The notes under the pieces were generated by a model. The model saw only the letters and a list, made by a program, of their open reading frames with translations. It ran no database searches and was not told where the DNA came from. A stretch of DNA of 64,000 bases from Sphingomonadaceae bacterium (GTDB lineage Bacteria > Pseudomonadota > Alphaproteobacteria > Sphingomonadales > Sphingomonadaceae): positions 124,001-188,000 of the forward strand of contig JADZEQ010000009.1 in NCBI GenBank assembly GCA_020850455.1, given 5' to 3'. Shown here one piece after another: positions 53,516 to 62,708 of this stretch; positions within the stretch are counted from its first letter, which is position 1; each line of letters opens with the position of its first letter. The position numbers and the translations under genes were made by a program.

Positions 53516-55019
53516 CGCTGCCCCCGCCGCGCGTAATCCGCACCGCCTCTGGAACATTGGTCGTCCCGTCAAGGACAAGCGCACGCGCGGCCGCGGACAA
53601 TGTCATCCCCCGGCCGCCGGCAAAGGCATGCGCCGCCATCGCCGCTTCATCTGCACCCTTATGGATCATCGCGCGCAACGCATCATCGACCCGCACCGCC
53701 TCAAAAACGCCGATCCGCCCCGCAAAACCGCTATCGCCGCAATGGCTGCAACCAACAGCGCGCCAAATCGGCGTATCGGGCGCGATGCCCAGCGCCGCCC
53801 CCATTTCGGCGGCGGCGGGCACGCTCTGGCGGCATTGGGGGCAAAGCCGCCGCACCAATCGCTGCGCCACCACGGCACGCAGCGATGCGGCGATAAGAAA
53901 AGGTTCGACGCCAAGGTCGATCAGGCGGGTTACCGCCCCCACCGCATCATTGGTATGGACGCTCGCCAACACCAGATGGCCGGTCAGCGATGCCTGTACC
54001 GCGACTTCGGCGGTTTCACGGTCGCGGATTTCCCCGACCAGCACGACATCGGGGTCCTGGCGCAAAATTGCGCGCAACCCGCCCGCAAAATCGAGGCCGA
54101 CGCGCGGGTTCACCTGTGTCTGGCCGATACCATCAATCGCATATTCAATCGGGTCTTCGATGGTCAAAATATTGCGGCTGCCATCGTTGAGCAGCGCCAG
54201 CGCGGCATAAAGGCTGGTCGTCTTGCCCGAACCGGTTGGCCCGGTGATGAGGCAGATGCCATTGGGTTCGCCGAGTGCATCATGCAGCAAAGATGCCGCA
54301 TCCCCGCCAAGTCCCAGCGCCTCCAAATTCAATGCGGTCTGGCTGGTGTCGAGCAAGCGCAGAACCACCCGTTCGCCCGCATGGCCGGGCAAAGTCGCGA
54401 CGCGCGCGTCGATCACCCGCCCCCCGAGCTGCAGCGAAATCCGCCCATCCTGCGGCAAGCGGCGTTCCGCAATGTCGAGCCGCGCCATCACCTTGATCCG
54501 GCTGACCAGCACGGGTGCGACCTTGGCGGGAAGGCGCAGCGCCTCTGTCAAAATACCATCCGTACGCCGCCGGATGACAAGCGCGCTGGCAAAGGGTTCG
54601 ATGTGAATGTCGGACGCACCATGGCGCAGCGCATCGGCAATAATCGCGTTGATCAGGCGGATTGCCGGCGCGTCATCGACGCTGCCCAACACATCCTCCG
54701 CACTCGGCACATCGCGCGCGATATGGTCCAGATTGTCGAGGCTGGCCGCCATCCCCGTCCAGCCGCCATCGCCGGTCAGGCCATAATCCTGCGCCAACGC
54801 GGTGTCGAAATCCGCCGCCGACACATCGCAGAGCGTAAAATCGCTGCCCAGATGCGCGCGCAGCGGCAACAGCGCCGCGCGGTCATAACCGCTACGTAGC
54901 AAGAGCGTATCGCCGCGCCGCAAAATGCCGTGGCGACGCGCCCAATCAAAGGGAATGGGGGCATTGGCCGCAGAGGCAGCGGGCAATGCCCCTGCACAAT
55001 CCTGATGCGGCGCAGACAT
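53508..55019 (-). CDS. gspE: Type II secretion ATPase E
   Basis: The 503-residue ATPase drives pseudopilus assembly. Walker A is GPTGSGKTTS (about residues 260-269), the Asp box LTIEDPIEYAIDGIGQTQV and Walker B RQDPDVVLVGEIRDRETAE follow, and the tetracysteine zinc motif is CPQC ... CSHC. The ATG at 55019 overlaps the gspD stop (TGATG); a TTG one codon earlier is unlikely. Confidence 0.96.
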   Translation of the reverse strand: MSAPHQDCAGALPAASAANAPIPFDWARRHGILRRGDTLLLRSGYDRAALLPLRAHLGSDFTLCDVSAADFDTALAQDYGLTGDGGWTGMAASLDNLDHIARDVPSAEDVLGSVDDAPAIRLINAIIADALRHGASDIHIEPFASALVIRRRTDGILTEALRLPAKVAPVLVSRIKVMARLDIAERRLPQDGRISLQLGGRVIDARVATLPGHAGERVVLRLLDTSQTALNLEALGLGGDAASLLHDALGEPNGICLITGPTGSGKTTSLYAALALLNDGSRNILTIEDPIEYAIDGIGQTQVNPRVGLDFAGGLRAILRQDPDVVLVGEIRDRETAEVAVQASLTGHLVLASVHTNDAVGAVTRLIDLGVEPFLIAASLRAVVAQRLVRRLCPQCRQSVPAAAEMGAALGIAPDTPIWRAVGCSHCGDSGFAGRIGVFEAVRVDDALRAMIHKGADEAAMAAHAFAGGRGMTLSAAARALVLDGTTNVPEAVRITRGGGSDG

Positions 55020-57223
55020 CAACCACCAGATGCCGGCGGCGGCGGGGCCGCTTCGACCGGTGGCACAGCGGCGTCGGACGCCGCACCGCCGGGATAGGTC
55101 ACATCACCTGCACCACCCTGCACCATCGGCGGATTGGTGCCGATATAATCGCGCACCAGTGCGTCGAGTTCGGACGGCGCATCGGGATTGCGCGCCAATT
55201 GTTCGGCGCGAATATATTGGTATCGCCGCGCCGTCATTGCCGCATTGTCGGCGGCATCATCCAAAATCGTCGGGCGGATGAAGACCATCAAATTGGTGCG
55301 CGCATGGCTGCGCGAACGCGAACGGAATAATTCGCCAATCAGCGGTATGTCGGAAAGGAGGGGGATACGTTCGAGCGTGCGGCGTTCCTCATCATTGAGG
55401 AGGCCGCCGATGGCGACAATCTGTCCATTGTCGGCGGTCATCACCGTTTCAAATAATCTTTTGTTGAGGATAAGTTCGCTCGACCGGCTGGAAACCGGCC
55501 CCGCAACGCTCGACACTTCCTGACGTATATATAGCTTTATCTCCCCCCCTTCGTTGATCTGGGGGGTGACGGTCAATTTTATCCCGACATCTTCGCGCGA
55601 AATCGTTCGAAAGGCATTGTCGAAATTGTCGGACAGCGCCTCACCCGTCGATATGGGTACTTCCTGCCCGACCAGAAAGCGTGCCTCACTATTGTCCAGC
55701 GTCACTATATGCGGCGTGGCGAGCAAATTGGATGCAGTGTCATTTTGCACCGCATTGATTATTGCGCCGAAAACCGTGTTGCGGCCAATGTCCCCGGCAA
55801 AGCCAGCAAAACCGCCGGTCGCACCCAAAATCTGGCGTGCCGCCGCTTCGCCCAGCGCGCTGCCCAGCGGGTTGCTGTCCGTGGTCGTGACGACATTGCC
55901 GTTGATCGTCGTCGTCTGGCGCGACAATTCATAACCGGCGATCGCCCCGCCGATGGTAAAGATATTGGGGTTGGCATTGGAGTAATTGGTTGCGGCAAAG
56001 GGCACATTCTCCCCGCCAATCAGAAACTGCACCCCCAATTGCCGCGCCGCATTATCGCCGATTTCGACGATCAGCGCCTCGACCAATACCTGCCGCCGCC
56101 GGACGTCCAACTGGCGGATTAATTCGCCCAACTGGCGTTGCACATCGCCGTTCGCCGCGACAATGATCGCATTGGCCCCTTCGTAACGGGTGATGATCGC
56201 CGGGCCATGCCGCGCGATGCTGTTCGCCCCGCCATCGGCTGTATTGGCAGCCGCGCCACCAGCACCGCCTGCCGCGCCCACGCCTGCGCCCCCACCCGCG
56301 CCCGCGCCGCCATCCCCCGCCGATGCCCGAACGGACGCGAGCGCCGCATCCGGGCGCACCGGGTCGCTCCCCCCGCCGACGAGCGATTGCAGCGTCGGGA
56401 GCAATCGCGCCGCATCGGCATGTTGCAACCAATAAACGCGGATGTCCGCCGCCCCTGCTGCGCGCGCGTCCAGATCCGCCGCCAAGCGGGCAAAGCGTTC
56501 GACGCTCGTCGCATCGCCGGTCAGCGCAATGCTGTTCGCCGCATCAAAGGGGGCGATGGCGACACGCGCGCCGCCATCACCACTCGCACCGCCGGTCAAT
56601 TGGCCAAGGCTCGCCGCCATTTCGCGCGCGCCCATATTGGTCAGATGGACAATCCGGCTGGCGCTGGCATCCCGGTCGATTGAGGCGATGAGCGTGCGGA
56701 TACGCCGGACATTGTCGGCAAAATCCACCACCACCAGGCTATTGGCGTTGCGATTGGCGGTGATCGACCCTTGGGCGCTGACCAGCGGCCGCAGCGTTTC
56801 AATCGCGCTCGCCGCATCGATATGCGACAAGCGCACAACGTCGGTAATCAGCGCATTGGCGCTCGCACCGCGACCACCGACCCGGCTTGGCTGCGCGGCC
56901 AGCCCTTCGGCCGGTTGGATGCGCAAATTGCCGTTGGGCAGGGGGATGGCGACCAGCCCATTGGCGCGCAGGGTGGACAGGAACACTTCAAAATATTCGG
57001 CGCGGGACAGTGCGCGTTCGCTGACCACGGTGACCCGGCCCTGCACCCGCCCATCGACGACAAAGGTGCGCCCGGTCACCCGCGCCGCATCGGCGATGAA
57101 GGCGCGAATATCGGCATCGCGCATATTGATGCTTTGCTGCGCCAATATCGGCGCGCTGACCAAGAGCGCGGGCAGCAACAATGCAGCGACCCACCGCCGC
57201 GCCTTTTGTCTATTCTTCATCAT
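55019..57223 (-). CDS. gspD: Type II secretion secretin D
   Basis: The 734-residue outer-membrane secretin channel. The signal peptide (about residues 1-29, cleavage near ILAQQ) is followed by N0-N3 domains and the secretin core with VPISTGEALS and TVTPQINEGGEIKLYIRQEV. A glycine/alanine-rich insertion lies in the N3 region (about 56240-56340), as in many GspD proteins. Start and gspC stop overlap in ATGA. No pilotin gene (gspS) is seen. Confidence 0.96.
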   Translation of the reverse strand: MMKNRQKARRWVAALLLPALLVSAPILAQQSINMRDADIRAFIADAARVTGRTFVVDGRVQGRVTVVSERALSRAEYFEVFLSTLRANGLVAIPLPNGNLRIQPAEGLAAQPSRVGGRGASANALITDVVRLSHIDAASAIETLRPLVSAQGSITANRNANSLVVVDFADNVRRIRTLIASIDRDASASRIVHLTNMGAREMAASLGQLTGGASGDGGARVAIAPFDAANSIALTGDATSVERFARLAADLDARAAGAADIRVYWLQHADAARLLPTLQSLVGGGSDPVRPDAALASVRASAGDGGAGAGGGAGVGAAGGAGGAAANTADGGANSIARHGPAIITRYEGANAIIVAANGDVQRQLGELIRQLDVRRRQVLVEALIVEIGDNAARQLGVQFLIGGENVPFAATNYSNANPNIFTIGGAIAGYELSRQTTTINGNVVTTTDSNPLGSALGEAAARQILGATGGFAGFAGDIGRNTVFGAIINAVQNDTASNLLATPHIVTLDNSEARFLVGQEVPISTGEALSDNFDNAFRTISREDVGIKLTVTPQINEGGEIKLYIRQEVSSVAGPVSSRSSELILNKRLFETVMTADNGQIVAIGGLLNDEERRTLERIPLLSDIPLIGELFRSRSRSHARTNLMVFIRPTILDDAADNAAMTARRYQYIRAEQLARNPDAPSELDALVRDYIGTNPPMVQGGAGDVTYPGGAASDAAVPPVEAAPPPPASGG

Positions 57224-58050
57224 GGATTTGCTGCTTGCAGGTTAAGGGTGATGGTGCGTCCGCCGCGTTCGACGCTGACCGGCAGCGTGCGCCCCGGGCG
57301 CAGCGCGCCAAAAAAGGCTTCGGCATCGGCGGCATTGGCTATGGGCGTCCCATTTATCGCGCGGATGACGTCGCCCGCCCGAAATCCGGCGGCGGCAAAG
57401 GCGCTGCCATCCCCGCTTTCGCGCACAGCAAGCCCGGCGACCCGCCCGCCCGCCATTTGGGGCGACAGCGCAAGGCCGATGCGCAAGCTCGCCGCATTAT
57501 AAGGAATTTGCGGCGTGGCAGGCGGCGCGGCAGGCGCGCTGGCCGGCACGGCAACGGGCCCGGCCACCCCGGCGGCAGCGACGCCATTGCCGGTGTCGGA
57601 CGGCCCATCCTGGTCGATATAAAGCGCCTCCCGCGCGCCGTGATTGTCAATTTCAACATGGTCAAAGGCGACGCGGGCCAACCGCACGCCGGGGATGATT
57701 TCCTCCCCCACGCCGATGCTTTTTTGCACGCCGTCGGCTGCCGCGATGATCGCGCTGCCATTTGCGCCACTGCGTGTGCCAAATAGGGTGAGGGGGAGGG
57801 CGGTGACATTGGCCGCACCATCTGCGGCGCGCGGCGCGCCAAATAAATTGGCGCTGGCGTTCATCGCAATCGCAGCGGCACTGGTCGGCCCATCGGCACC
57901 CAGCGCCGCGCCGCTGGTCGGGCCGATCGGCGTCAGAAAGACAAAAAATATGCGCCATAGCTGGACAAGACAGCCAAGCCCCAACAGCAACAGCAGCCCG
58001 CGCGCCAACAGCGCACCGGGTGCCAATCGCCTGGGCAAAATTGCTGCCAT
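57220..58050 (-). CDS. gspC: Type II secretion system protein C
   Basis: A 276-residue inner-membrane protein linking platform and secretin. One membrane helix (ALLARGLLLLLGLGCLVQLW) is followed by the homology region with NLFGAPRAA and SIGVGEEIIPGVRLARV, and a C-terminal PDZ domain with FRAGDVIRAINGTPIANAAD. The start at 58050 has GGGAG 4 bp upstream; an in-frame Met at 58071 is an alternative. It is the first gene of the gsp operon. Confidence 0.92.
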   Translation of the reverse strand: MAAILPRRLAPGALLARGLLLLLGLGCLVQLWRIFFVFLTPIGPTSGAALGADGPTSAAAIAMNASANLFGAPRAADGAANVTALPLTLFGTRSGANGSAIIAAADGVQKSIGVGEEIIPGVRLARVAFDHVEIDNHGAREALYIDQDGPSDTGNGVAAAGVAGPVAVPASAPAAPPATPQIPYNAASLRIGLALSPQMAGGRVAGLAVRESGDGSAFAAAGFRAGDVIRAINGTPIANAADAEAFFGALRPGRTLPVSVERGGRTITLNLQAANP

Positions 58051-58193
58051 AATGCTCCCGCTCTCCCCCATCCAACGCCGGTCATCCGGTCAGTCGCACC
58101 ACACGCGCCGACTCATCCGCGCGCCAGCCTCTCCACCCCATTGTCTGGCGTCAGGATGGGCGGTGCGCAAGGCTTGAAGGACGGCGATGCCGA

Positions 58194-59822
58194 TCAACCC
58201 AGCATATTGCGCCCATGGCGGACGATTTGTTGCGCCATGCTGGGCGCTGCTGCTGTGGCTTGCCGCACATTGTCGAATAAATGCCAGCTATTGACCGCGC
58301 GTTCGCCGTTGAGGTGGAGGTGCATATATCCGCGATGCACTGTATCCGCCCAAACCAACCCCGGATTGGCCCGTTGCAGCATCGACCGCACGACATCGCC
58401 TGCCGGGCGGACATAGGCCTCAAAACCCGGCGATGTGACCGATGATCCGCAAAAATCGACCCCTGCCGGGCGGTCATCCTGCGTCAGATTGAAACACCAT
58501 GCATTGTGGCTGTCCCCGGCAAGGCTGATGAAATTGGCTCCGGCGCTCTGTGCCGCACCCAATAATCGGGCACGCGCGGCCGGGTAGCCATCCCACGCGT
58601 CGAGGAAAATGGGGATGCGCGCCTCTGCCGCGACCACCGCGACATCGGTGCGGCGGCGAACCTCGGCGGGGGCGTCGGCGGGAAACCAATCGGCAATTTC
58701 GGGCAAAGCGTGCATACTGCCCATCACCACCTGTTGCGCCATAATTTGCCATTTGGCACCGCGCGCGACCGATGCGGCGATCAGGCCATTGGCCCAGCCT
58801 TCCTGTTCCATGCCCATCAATGTGCGCGCCGGGTCTTGCAGCGCGCCGTCGCGAAACTGGCGTAGGCTTGCCGCAATATCTTCGCTGCCGCGCACGAAAT
58901 CATCCCGATCAAAGGGGCGCGACCGACCGACCATCCGCGTATCGGGCATGATGATGTCGGCAAGCTGGCCGACCGCATAATGGCGGCGATTAGCGTCCGA
59001 CACCGGCATCCATTCATGCCACGCCTGCAGGGCGGCGGCACGGCGTGCCGCCCATGTGCCTTCGGTTGCCGGGTCATGATTTTCCGCCCCGCCCGACCAT
59101 GTATCATTGGCAAATTCATGGTCGTCCCACATCATCACCATCGGCTGGCGGGCGTGGAGCGCCTGTAGCGCCGGGTCGGCACGGTAACTGGCATAGCGCA
59201 GCCGATAATCGGCAAGCGCGATGGCCTCGCCCGTCGGCAACATGTCCCGCCCGGCAACGCGACTTGCCATGCCGGGATATTCGCCCATCCGATATTCATA
59301 CATATAATCGCCAAGGTGGATGGCGAGGTCGATGTCATCACGCGCCGCCGCATGGGCATAGGCATGGAAATAGCCAAAGCCGATATTGGCACAGGAAAAT
59401 ATCGCCATGCGAAACTGGTCGACATTTGCATCGGGCAGGGTGCGCGTCCGCCCGGTTGCCGAATGCGCCCCATCGGGGGCAATGAAACGGTAGAAATAGT
59501 TTTGGCCGGGGCGTAGCCCGTCCAGCGTGCATTTGGCGGTAAAGTCGGACATGCGGCGCGCGCGTGTTTCGCCCGATGCGATAATATGCGCAAAATCCGC
59601 ATCTTGCGCGATTTGGACGGTGAGCCGCGCACTGTCGCCAGCCGGAACATAGCGCGTCCAGAGGAGGATGCTGGTCGGCCCCGGCTCCCCACTCGCCACC
59701 CCATGGGTAAAGCCGCGCGCCGACACCCAACTTTGCGCCGCGCCCGGAATGGCGAGTGCCCCTGCACCAAATACCCCCATCCGCAGCAATAAACGCCGGT
59801 CGGGCCGCCAGCTGTTGGTCAT
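58194..59822 (-). CDS. phoD: PhoD-type alkaline phosphatase
   Basis: A 542-residue exported phosphodiesterase/alkaline phosphatase. The N-terminus has a twin-arginine-like signal (RRLLLRMGVFGAGALAIPGA). The PhoD core has an N-terminal fibronectin-like domain (GVASGEPGPTSILLWTRY), FSCANIGFGYFHAYAHAA, the metal ligands in HLGDYMYEYRMGEYPG, MMWDDHEFANDTW and ISLAGDSHNAW. The start at 59822 has GGAGG 8 bp upstream. It lies upstream of gspC on the same strand and is divergent from proA. Confidence 0.93.
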   Translation of the reverse strand: MTNSWRPDRRLLLRMGVFGAGALAIPGAAQSWVSARGFTHGVASGEPGPTSILLWTRYVPAGDSARLTVQIAQDADFAHIIASGETRARRMSDFTAKCTLDGLRPGQNYFYRFIAPDGAHSATGRTRTLPDANVDQFRMAIFSCANIGFGYFHAYAHAAARDDIDLAIHLGDYMYEYRMGEYPGMASRVAGRDMLPTGEAIALADYRLRYASYRADPALQALHARQPMVMMWDDHEFANDTWSGGAENHDPATEGTWAARRAAALQAWHEWMPVSDANRRHYAVGQLADIIMPDTRMVGRSRPFDRDDFVRGSEDIAASLRQFRDGALQDPARTLMGMEQEGWANGLIAASVARGAKWQIMAQQVVMGSMHALPEIADWFPADAPAEVRRRTDVAVVAAEARIPIFLDAWDGYPAARARLLGAAQSAGANFISLAGDSHNAWCFNLTQDDRPAGVDFCGSSVTSPGFEAYVRPAGDVVRSMLQRANPGLVWADTVHRGYMHLHLNGERAVNSWHLFDNVRQATAAAPSMAQQIVRHGRNMLG

Positions 59823-59923
59823 CACATCATCCTCCCCACCCCCATATGGATGCGGAGCGTAACAGGCTGAAGCGCCAAGGCAACTGGCGCGCGCGCGGGG
59901 GCAATGCTATCGCCCCCAACCAT

Positions 59924-61171
59924 ATGGACAACCCATTGCCATCAATTGCCGATATGGCGCGCACCGCACGCCGTGCCCAGCATGCGCTTGCCCAGCGCAG
60001 CACCGCCGACAAGGCGGCCGCGCTGCGCGCAGCCGCAGCCGCCATCCGTGCCGACGGGCCGACGATTTTGGCGGCCAATGCACGCGATATGGCGGCGGCG
60101 AGCCACCTTTCACCCGCGCTGCGTGACCGGCTGGCGCTGGATGCCAAGCGGCTGGCGGCGATGGCCGATGCCATCGAAGATATTGCCGCGCTACCCGACC
60201 CGGTGGGTGAGGTTTACGATGTCCGCCACCGGCCGAACGGGCTGCGGCTCGAACGCGTGCGCATCCCCATCGGCGTGATCGGGATGATTTATGAAAGTCG
60301 CCCCAATGTGACAGCCGATGCCGCCGCATTGTGTCTGATGTCGGGCAATGCCGTGCTGCTGCGTGGCGGGCGTGAGGCGGCTGAAAGCAATGCCGCCATC
60401 CACGCCGCCTTCATAGGCGGCATAAAGAATGCCGGTTTTTCTGCCGATCTGGTGCAGCGTGTCGCATCGCCCGACCGAGCGCTGGTTGGCGATATGCTGG
60501 GCGCGACCGGCCTTATCGACCTTATCATCCCGCGCGGCGGCAAGGCACTGGTTGCACGCATCGCCGCCGAAGCGCGGGTGCCGACGCTCGCCCACCTCGA
60601 CGGCAATAATCACATCTATGTCCATGCCGCTGCCAATGCGGACATGGCGCGCGCCATCTGCATCAATGCCAAATTGCATCGGCCGGGGATTTGCGGTGCG
60701 GTGGAGACATTGCTGATCGACCAAAATTATCCCGCCGCCAATATATTGATCCGCGCCCTCCTCGATGCAGGGTGCGAAGTGCGCGGCGATGGCGCGGTGC
60801 AGGCGATGGACGCGCGCGTTGTCGCGGCGGACGATGCGGATTGGCATAGCGAATATCTCCTCCCCATCCTCGCCGCGCGGCAGGTTACCGGCCTCGCAGA
60901 GGCAATCGAACATATCGCCGCCTTTGGTTCGGGACATAGCGAAGCCATATTGACCGACGATGATGCGGCGGCGGCGCAGTTTCTGAACAGCGTCGATAGC
61001 GCGATCGTTTTTCACAATGCATCGACCATCTTCGCCGATGGCGGCGAATTTGGTATGGGCGCGGAAATCGGCATCGCGACCGGACGCTTGCACGCGCGCG
61101 GACCCGTCGCGCTGGAGGGGCTGACCACCCATAAATGGCGGGTATTGGGAACGGGGCAGGTGCGCGGCTGA
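59924..61171 (+). CDS. proA: Gamma-glutamyl phosphate reductase
   Basis: Reduces gamma-glutamyl phosphate to glutamate-5-semialdehyde in proline synthesis. The 415-residue protein has IPIGVIGMIYESRPNVTADA, GNAVLLRGGREAAESN and the catalytic cysteine in GICGAVETLL. The start at 59924 (MDNPLPSIAD) follows family length; the frame is open to 59756 over the divergent gene. No obvious SD is visible. Its stop overlaps nadD (TGATG). proB is not adjacent. Confidence 0.95.
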   Translation: MDNPLPSIADMARTARRAQHALAQRSTADKAAALRAAAAAIRADGPTILAANARDMAAASHLSPALRDRLALDAKRLAAMADAIEDIAALPDPVGEVYDVRHRPNGLRLERVRIPIGVIGMIYESRPNVTADAAALCLMSGNAVLLRGGREAAESNAAIHAAFIGGIKNAGFSADLVQRVASPDRALVGDMLGATGLIDLIIPRGGKALVARIAAEARVPTLAHLDGNNHIYVHAAANADMARAICINAKLHRPGICGAVETLLIDQNYPAANILIRALLDAGCEVRGDGAVQAMDARVVAADDADWHSEYLLPILAARQVTGLAEAIEHIAAFGSGHSEAILTDDDAAAAQFLNSVDSAIVFHNASTIFADGGEFGMGAEIGIATGRLHARGPVALEGLTTHKWRVLGTGQVRG

Positions 61172-61857
61172 TGGCCGATGCTGCCCCGGCCGACTCCCCC
61201 GCCCGCCAGCGAATCGGGCTGCTCGGCGGCAGTTTCAACCCGGCGCATGGCGGCCACCGCGCGATCAGCCTTCGCGTGATGGCGGCGCTGGGGTTGGATG
61301 CCGTCTGGTGGCTGGTGTCACCGGGCAATCCGCTCAAACCCAAGGCGGGGATGGCGCCGCTCACCGCACGGCTCGCCTCCGCGCGCAAAATGGCGCGAAA
61401 CAGCCGGATTTTGGCCGCCGCGCCAGAGGCGATCTGGGGCACGCGCTATACCATCGACACCCTCCAAAAGCTGCAACATCGCTTTCCCCAGCATGATTTC
61501 ATCTGGTTGATGGGTGCCGATAATTTGGTGCAGTTTGACCGCTGGCGTAGCTGGCGCAAAATTGCCCTGACGGTGCCGATTGCGGTTATCGCGCGTCCAA
61601 GCTATGATGCAGCGGCCCGTTCGCAGGTGGCGACGGGCTGGCTGCGGGACGCCGTCCGCCCCAGCGCATCTTGCCAGCAATGGACGGCGTGGAGCCTGCC
61701 TGCCCTCGTGTTCTTGCGATTTCCGCCAGACCCACGTTCTGCGAGCGCCATCCGCGAAGCTGACCCCCTTTGGCATCACGCCTATGGCTCCCGAAAAATG
61801 CGGGAGCCGTTGACGCGCCAATATTTGCCAGTTTCTGGCGAAGAGGAGAGATTTTGA
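61171..61857 (+). CDS. nadD: Nicotinate-nucleotide adenylyltransferase
   Basis: Adenylates nicotinate mononucleotide in NAD synthesis. The 228-residue protein has GGSFNPAHGGHRAIS (residues 19-33) with the nucleotidyltransferase HxGH, LVSPGNPLKP, and WLMGADNLVQFDRW. The C-terminal SASAIRE has the usual SxTxxR-like spacing. The start overlaps the proA stop, and the stop overlaps the TTG start of rsfS. This nadD-rsfS-rlmH order is common in bacteria. Confidence 0.95.
   Translation: MADAAPADSPARQRIGLLGGSFNPAHGGHRAISLRVMAALGLDAVWWLVSPGNPLKPKAGMAPLTARLASARKMARNSRILAAAPEAIWGTRYTIDTLQKLQHRFPQHDFIWLMGADNLVQFDRWRSWRKIALTVPIAVIARPSYDAAARSQVATGWLRDAVRPSASCQQWTAWSLPALVFLRFPPDPRSASAIREADPLWHHAYGSRKMREPLTRQYLPVSGEEERF
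61843..61848 (+). promoter_or_regulatory. Strong ribosome-binding site deciding the TTG start of rsfS
   Basis: GAGGAG lies 5 bp before TTG at 61854. The TTG overlaps the nadD stop (TTGA). No ATG in frame nearby gives a family-like N-terminus, so this site settles the start. Confidence 0.7.
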
Positions 61858-62264
61858 AGCCCGCCCGTCCGGCCGAAACCTTGGCCACCGCTGTGGAAAG
61901 CCACGCGCTCCACGCCCTTATTCTCGACCAGCTTGATGCCGATCAGGCGACCGATGTGGTGCCCATCCCGCTAGCCGGGATCAGCGCGATTGCCGATCAT
62001 ATGGTGATTGCGTCGGGCCGTTCGTCGCGCCACGTCGCCGCCATGGCCGAAAAAATCGGTGCGCGCATCAAGCAGGAGGGGTTTGGCAACGTCAAAATAG
62101 AGGGGCTGCCCAACGCCGATTGGGTGTTGATCGACGCAGGCGATGTCATCGTCCATTTGTTCCGCCCCGAAGTGCGCAGCTTTTACAATCTGGAACGCAT
62201 GTGGGGCGGCGAAGGGGCATCGGCAGTCAATGCCAAAACCGCCCCTGCCCCCCCGGCGGACTAG
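61854..62264 (+). CDS. rsfS: Ribosome silencing factor RsfS
   Basis: Binds L14 on the 50S subunit and blocks joining of subunits in starvation. The 136-residue protein has the family segments ALILDQLDADQATDVVPI, IADHMVIASGRSSRHVAAMA and DWVLIDAGDVIVHLFRPEVR followed by FYNLERMW. Translation probably starts at TTG (61854). Its stop is followed 15 bp later by rlmH. Confidence 0.95.
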   Translation: MKPARPAETLATAVESHALHALILDQLDADQATDVVPIPLAGISAIADHMVIASGRSSRHVAAMAEKIGARIKQEGFGNVKIEGLPNADWVLIDAGDVIVHLFRPEVRSFYNLERMWGGEGASAVNAKTAPAPPAD

Positions 62265-62279
62265 GCACAAAGCAACGCC

Positions 62280-62705
62280 ATGCGCATCCGCATCCACGCG
62301 CGCGGACGCATCGGCCGGGGGCCGGAGGGCGAACTGGTCGAACGCTATAAAAAGCGCATCGGCTGGAAGGTCGAAATTTTCGAACGGGGCGACCATGACC
62401 AAAAGCCGATGCCCCCACGGCTGGGCGATGAAAAACGCATCCTGCTCGACGAACGGGGCGATAATCTCGGCTCGGCGCAATTGGCCGCGCGCATCGGCGC
62501 ATGGCAGGGCACAGGGGTACGCGACATCAGCTTTGTCATTGGCGGGGCGGATGGATTTAGCGATAGCGAACGCGCTGACGCCGACATGTTGCTCAGCTTT
62601 GGTGCGCTAACCTGGCCACATTTATTGGCGCGGGCGATGTTGCTCGAACAAATTTATCGGGTGCAGAGCATTTTGGCCGGCCACCCCTATCATCGGGAGG
62701 GGTAG
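62280..62705 (+). CDS. rlmH: 23S rRNA pseudouridine(1915) methyltransferase RlmH
   Basis: Methylates pseudouridine 1915 of 23S rRNA in assembled ribosomes, using S-adenosylmethionine. The 141-residue SPOUT protein has LLDERGDNLGSAQLAARI, the SAM-binding FVIGGADGF and the C-terminal LLEQIYRVQSILAGHPYHRE knot. It is full length and sits directly before envC (3 bp). Confidence 0.96.
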   Translation: MRIRIHARGRIGRGPEGELVERYKKRIGWKVEIFERGDHDQKPMPPRLGDEKRILLDERGDNLGSAQLAARIGAWQGTGVRDISFVIGGADGFSDSERADADMLLSFGALTWPHLLARAMLLEQIYRVQSILAGHPYHREG

Positions 62706-62708
62706 GGG

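Noticed and set aside
53628..54899. A 423-codon open frame opposite gspE
   Set aside because: Antisense to a complete GspE with all motifs intact; composition is arginine- and histidine-rich as typical of shadow frames.
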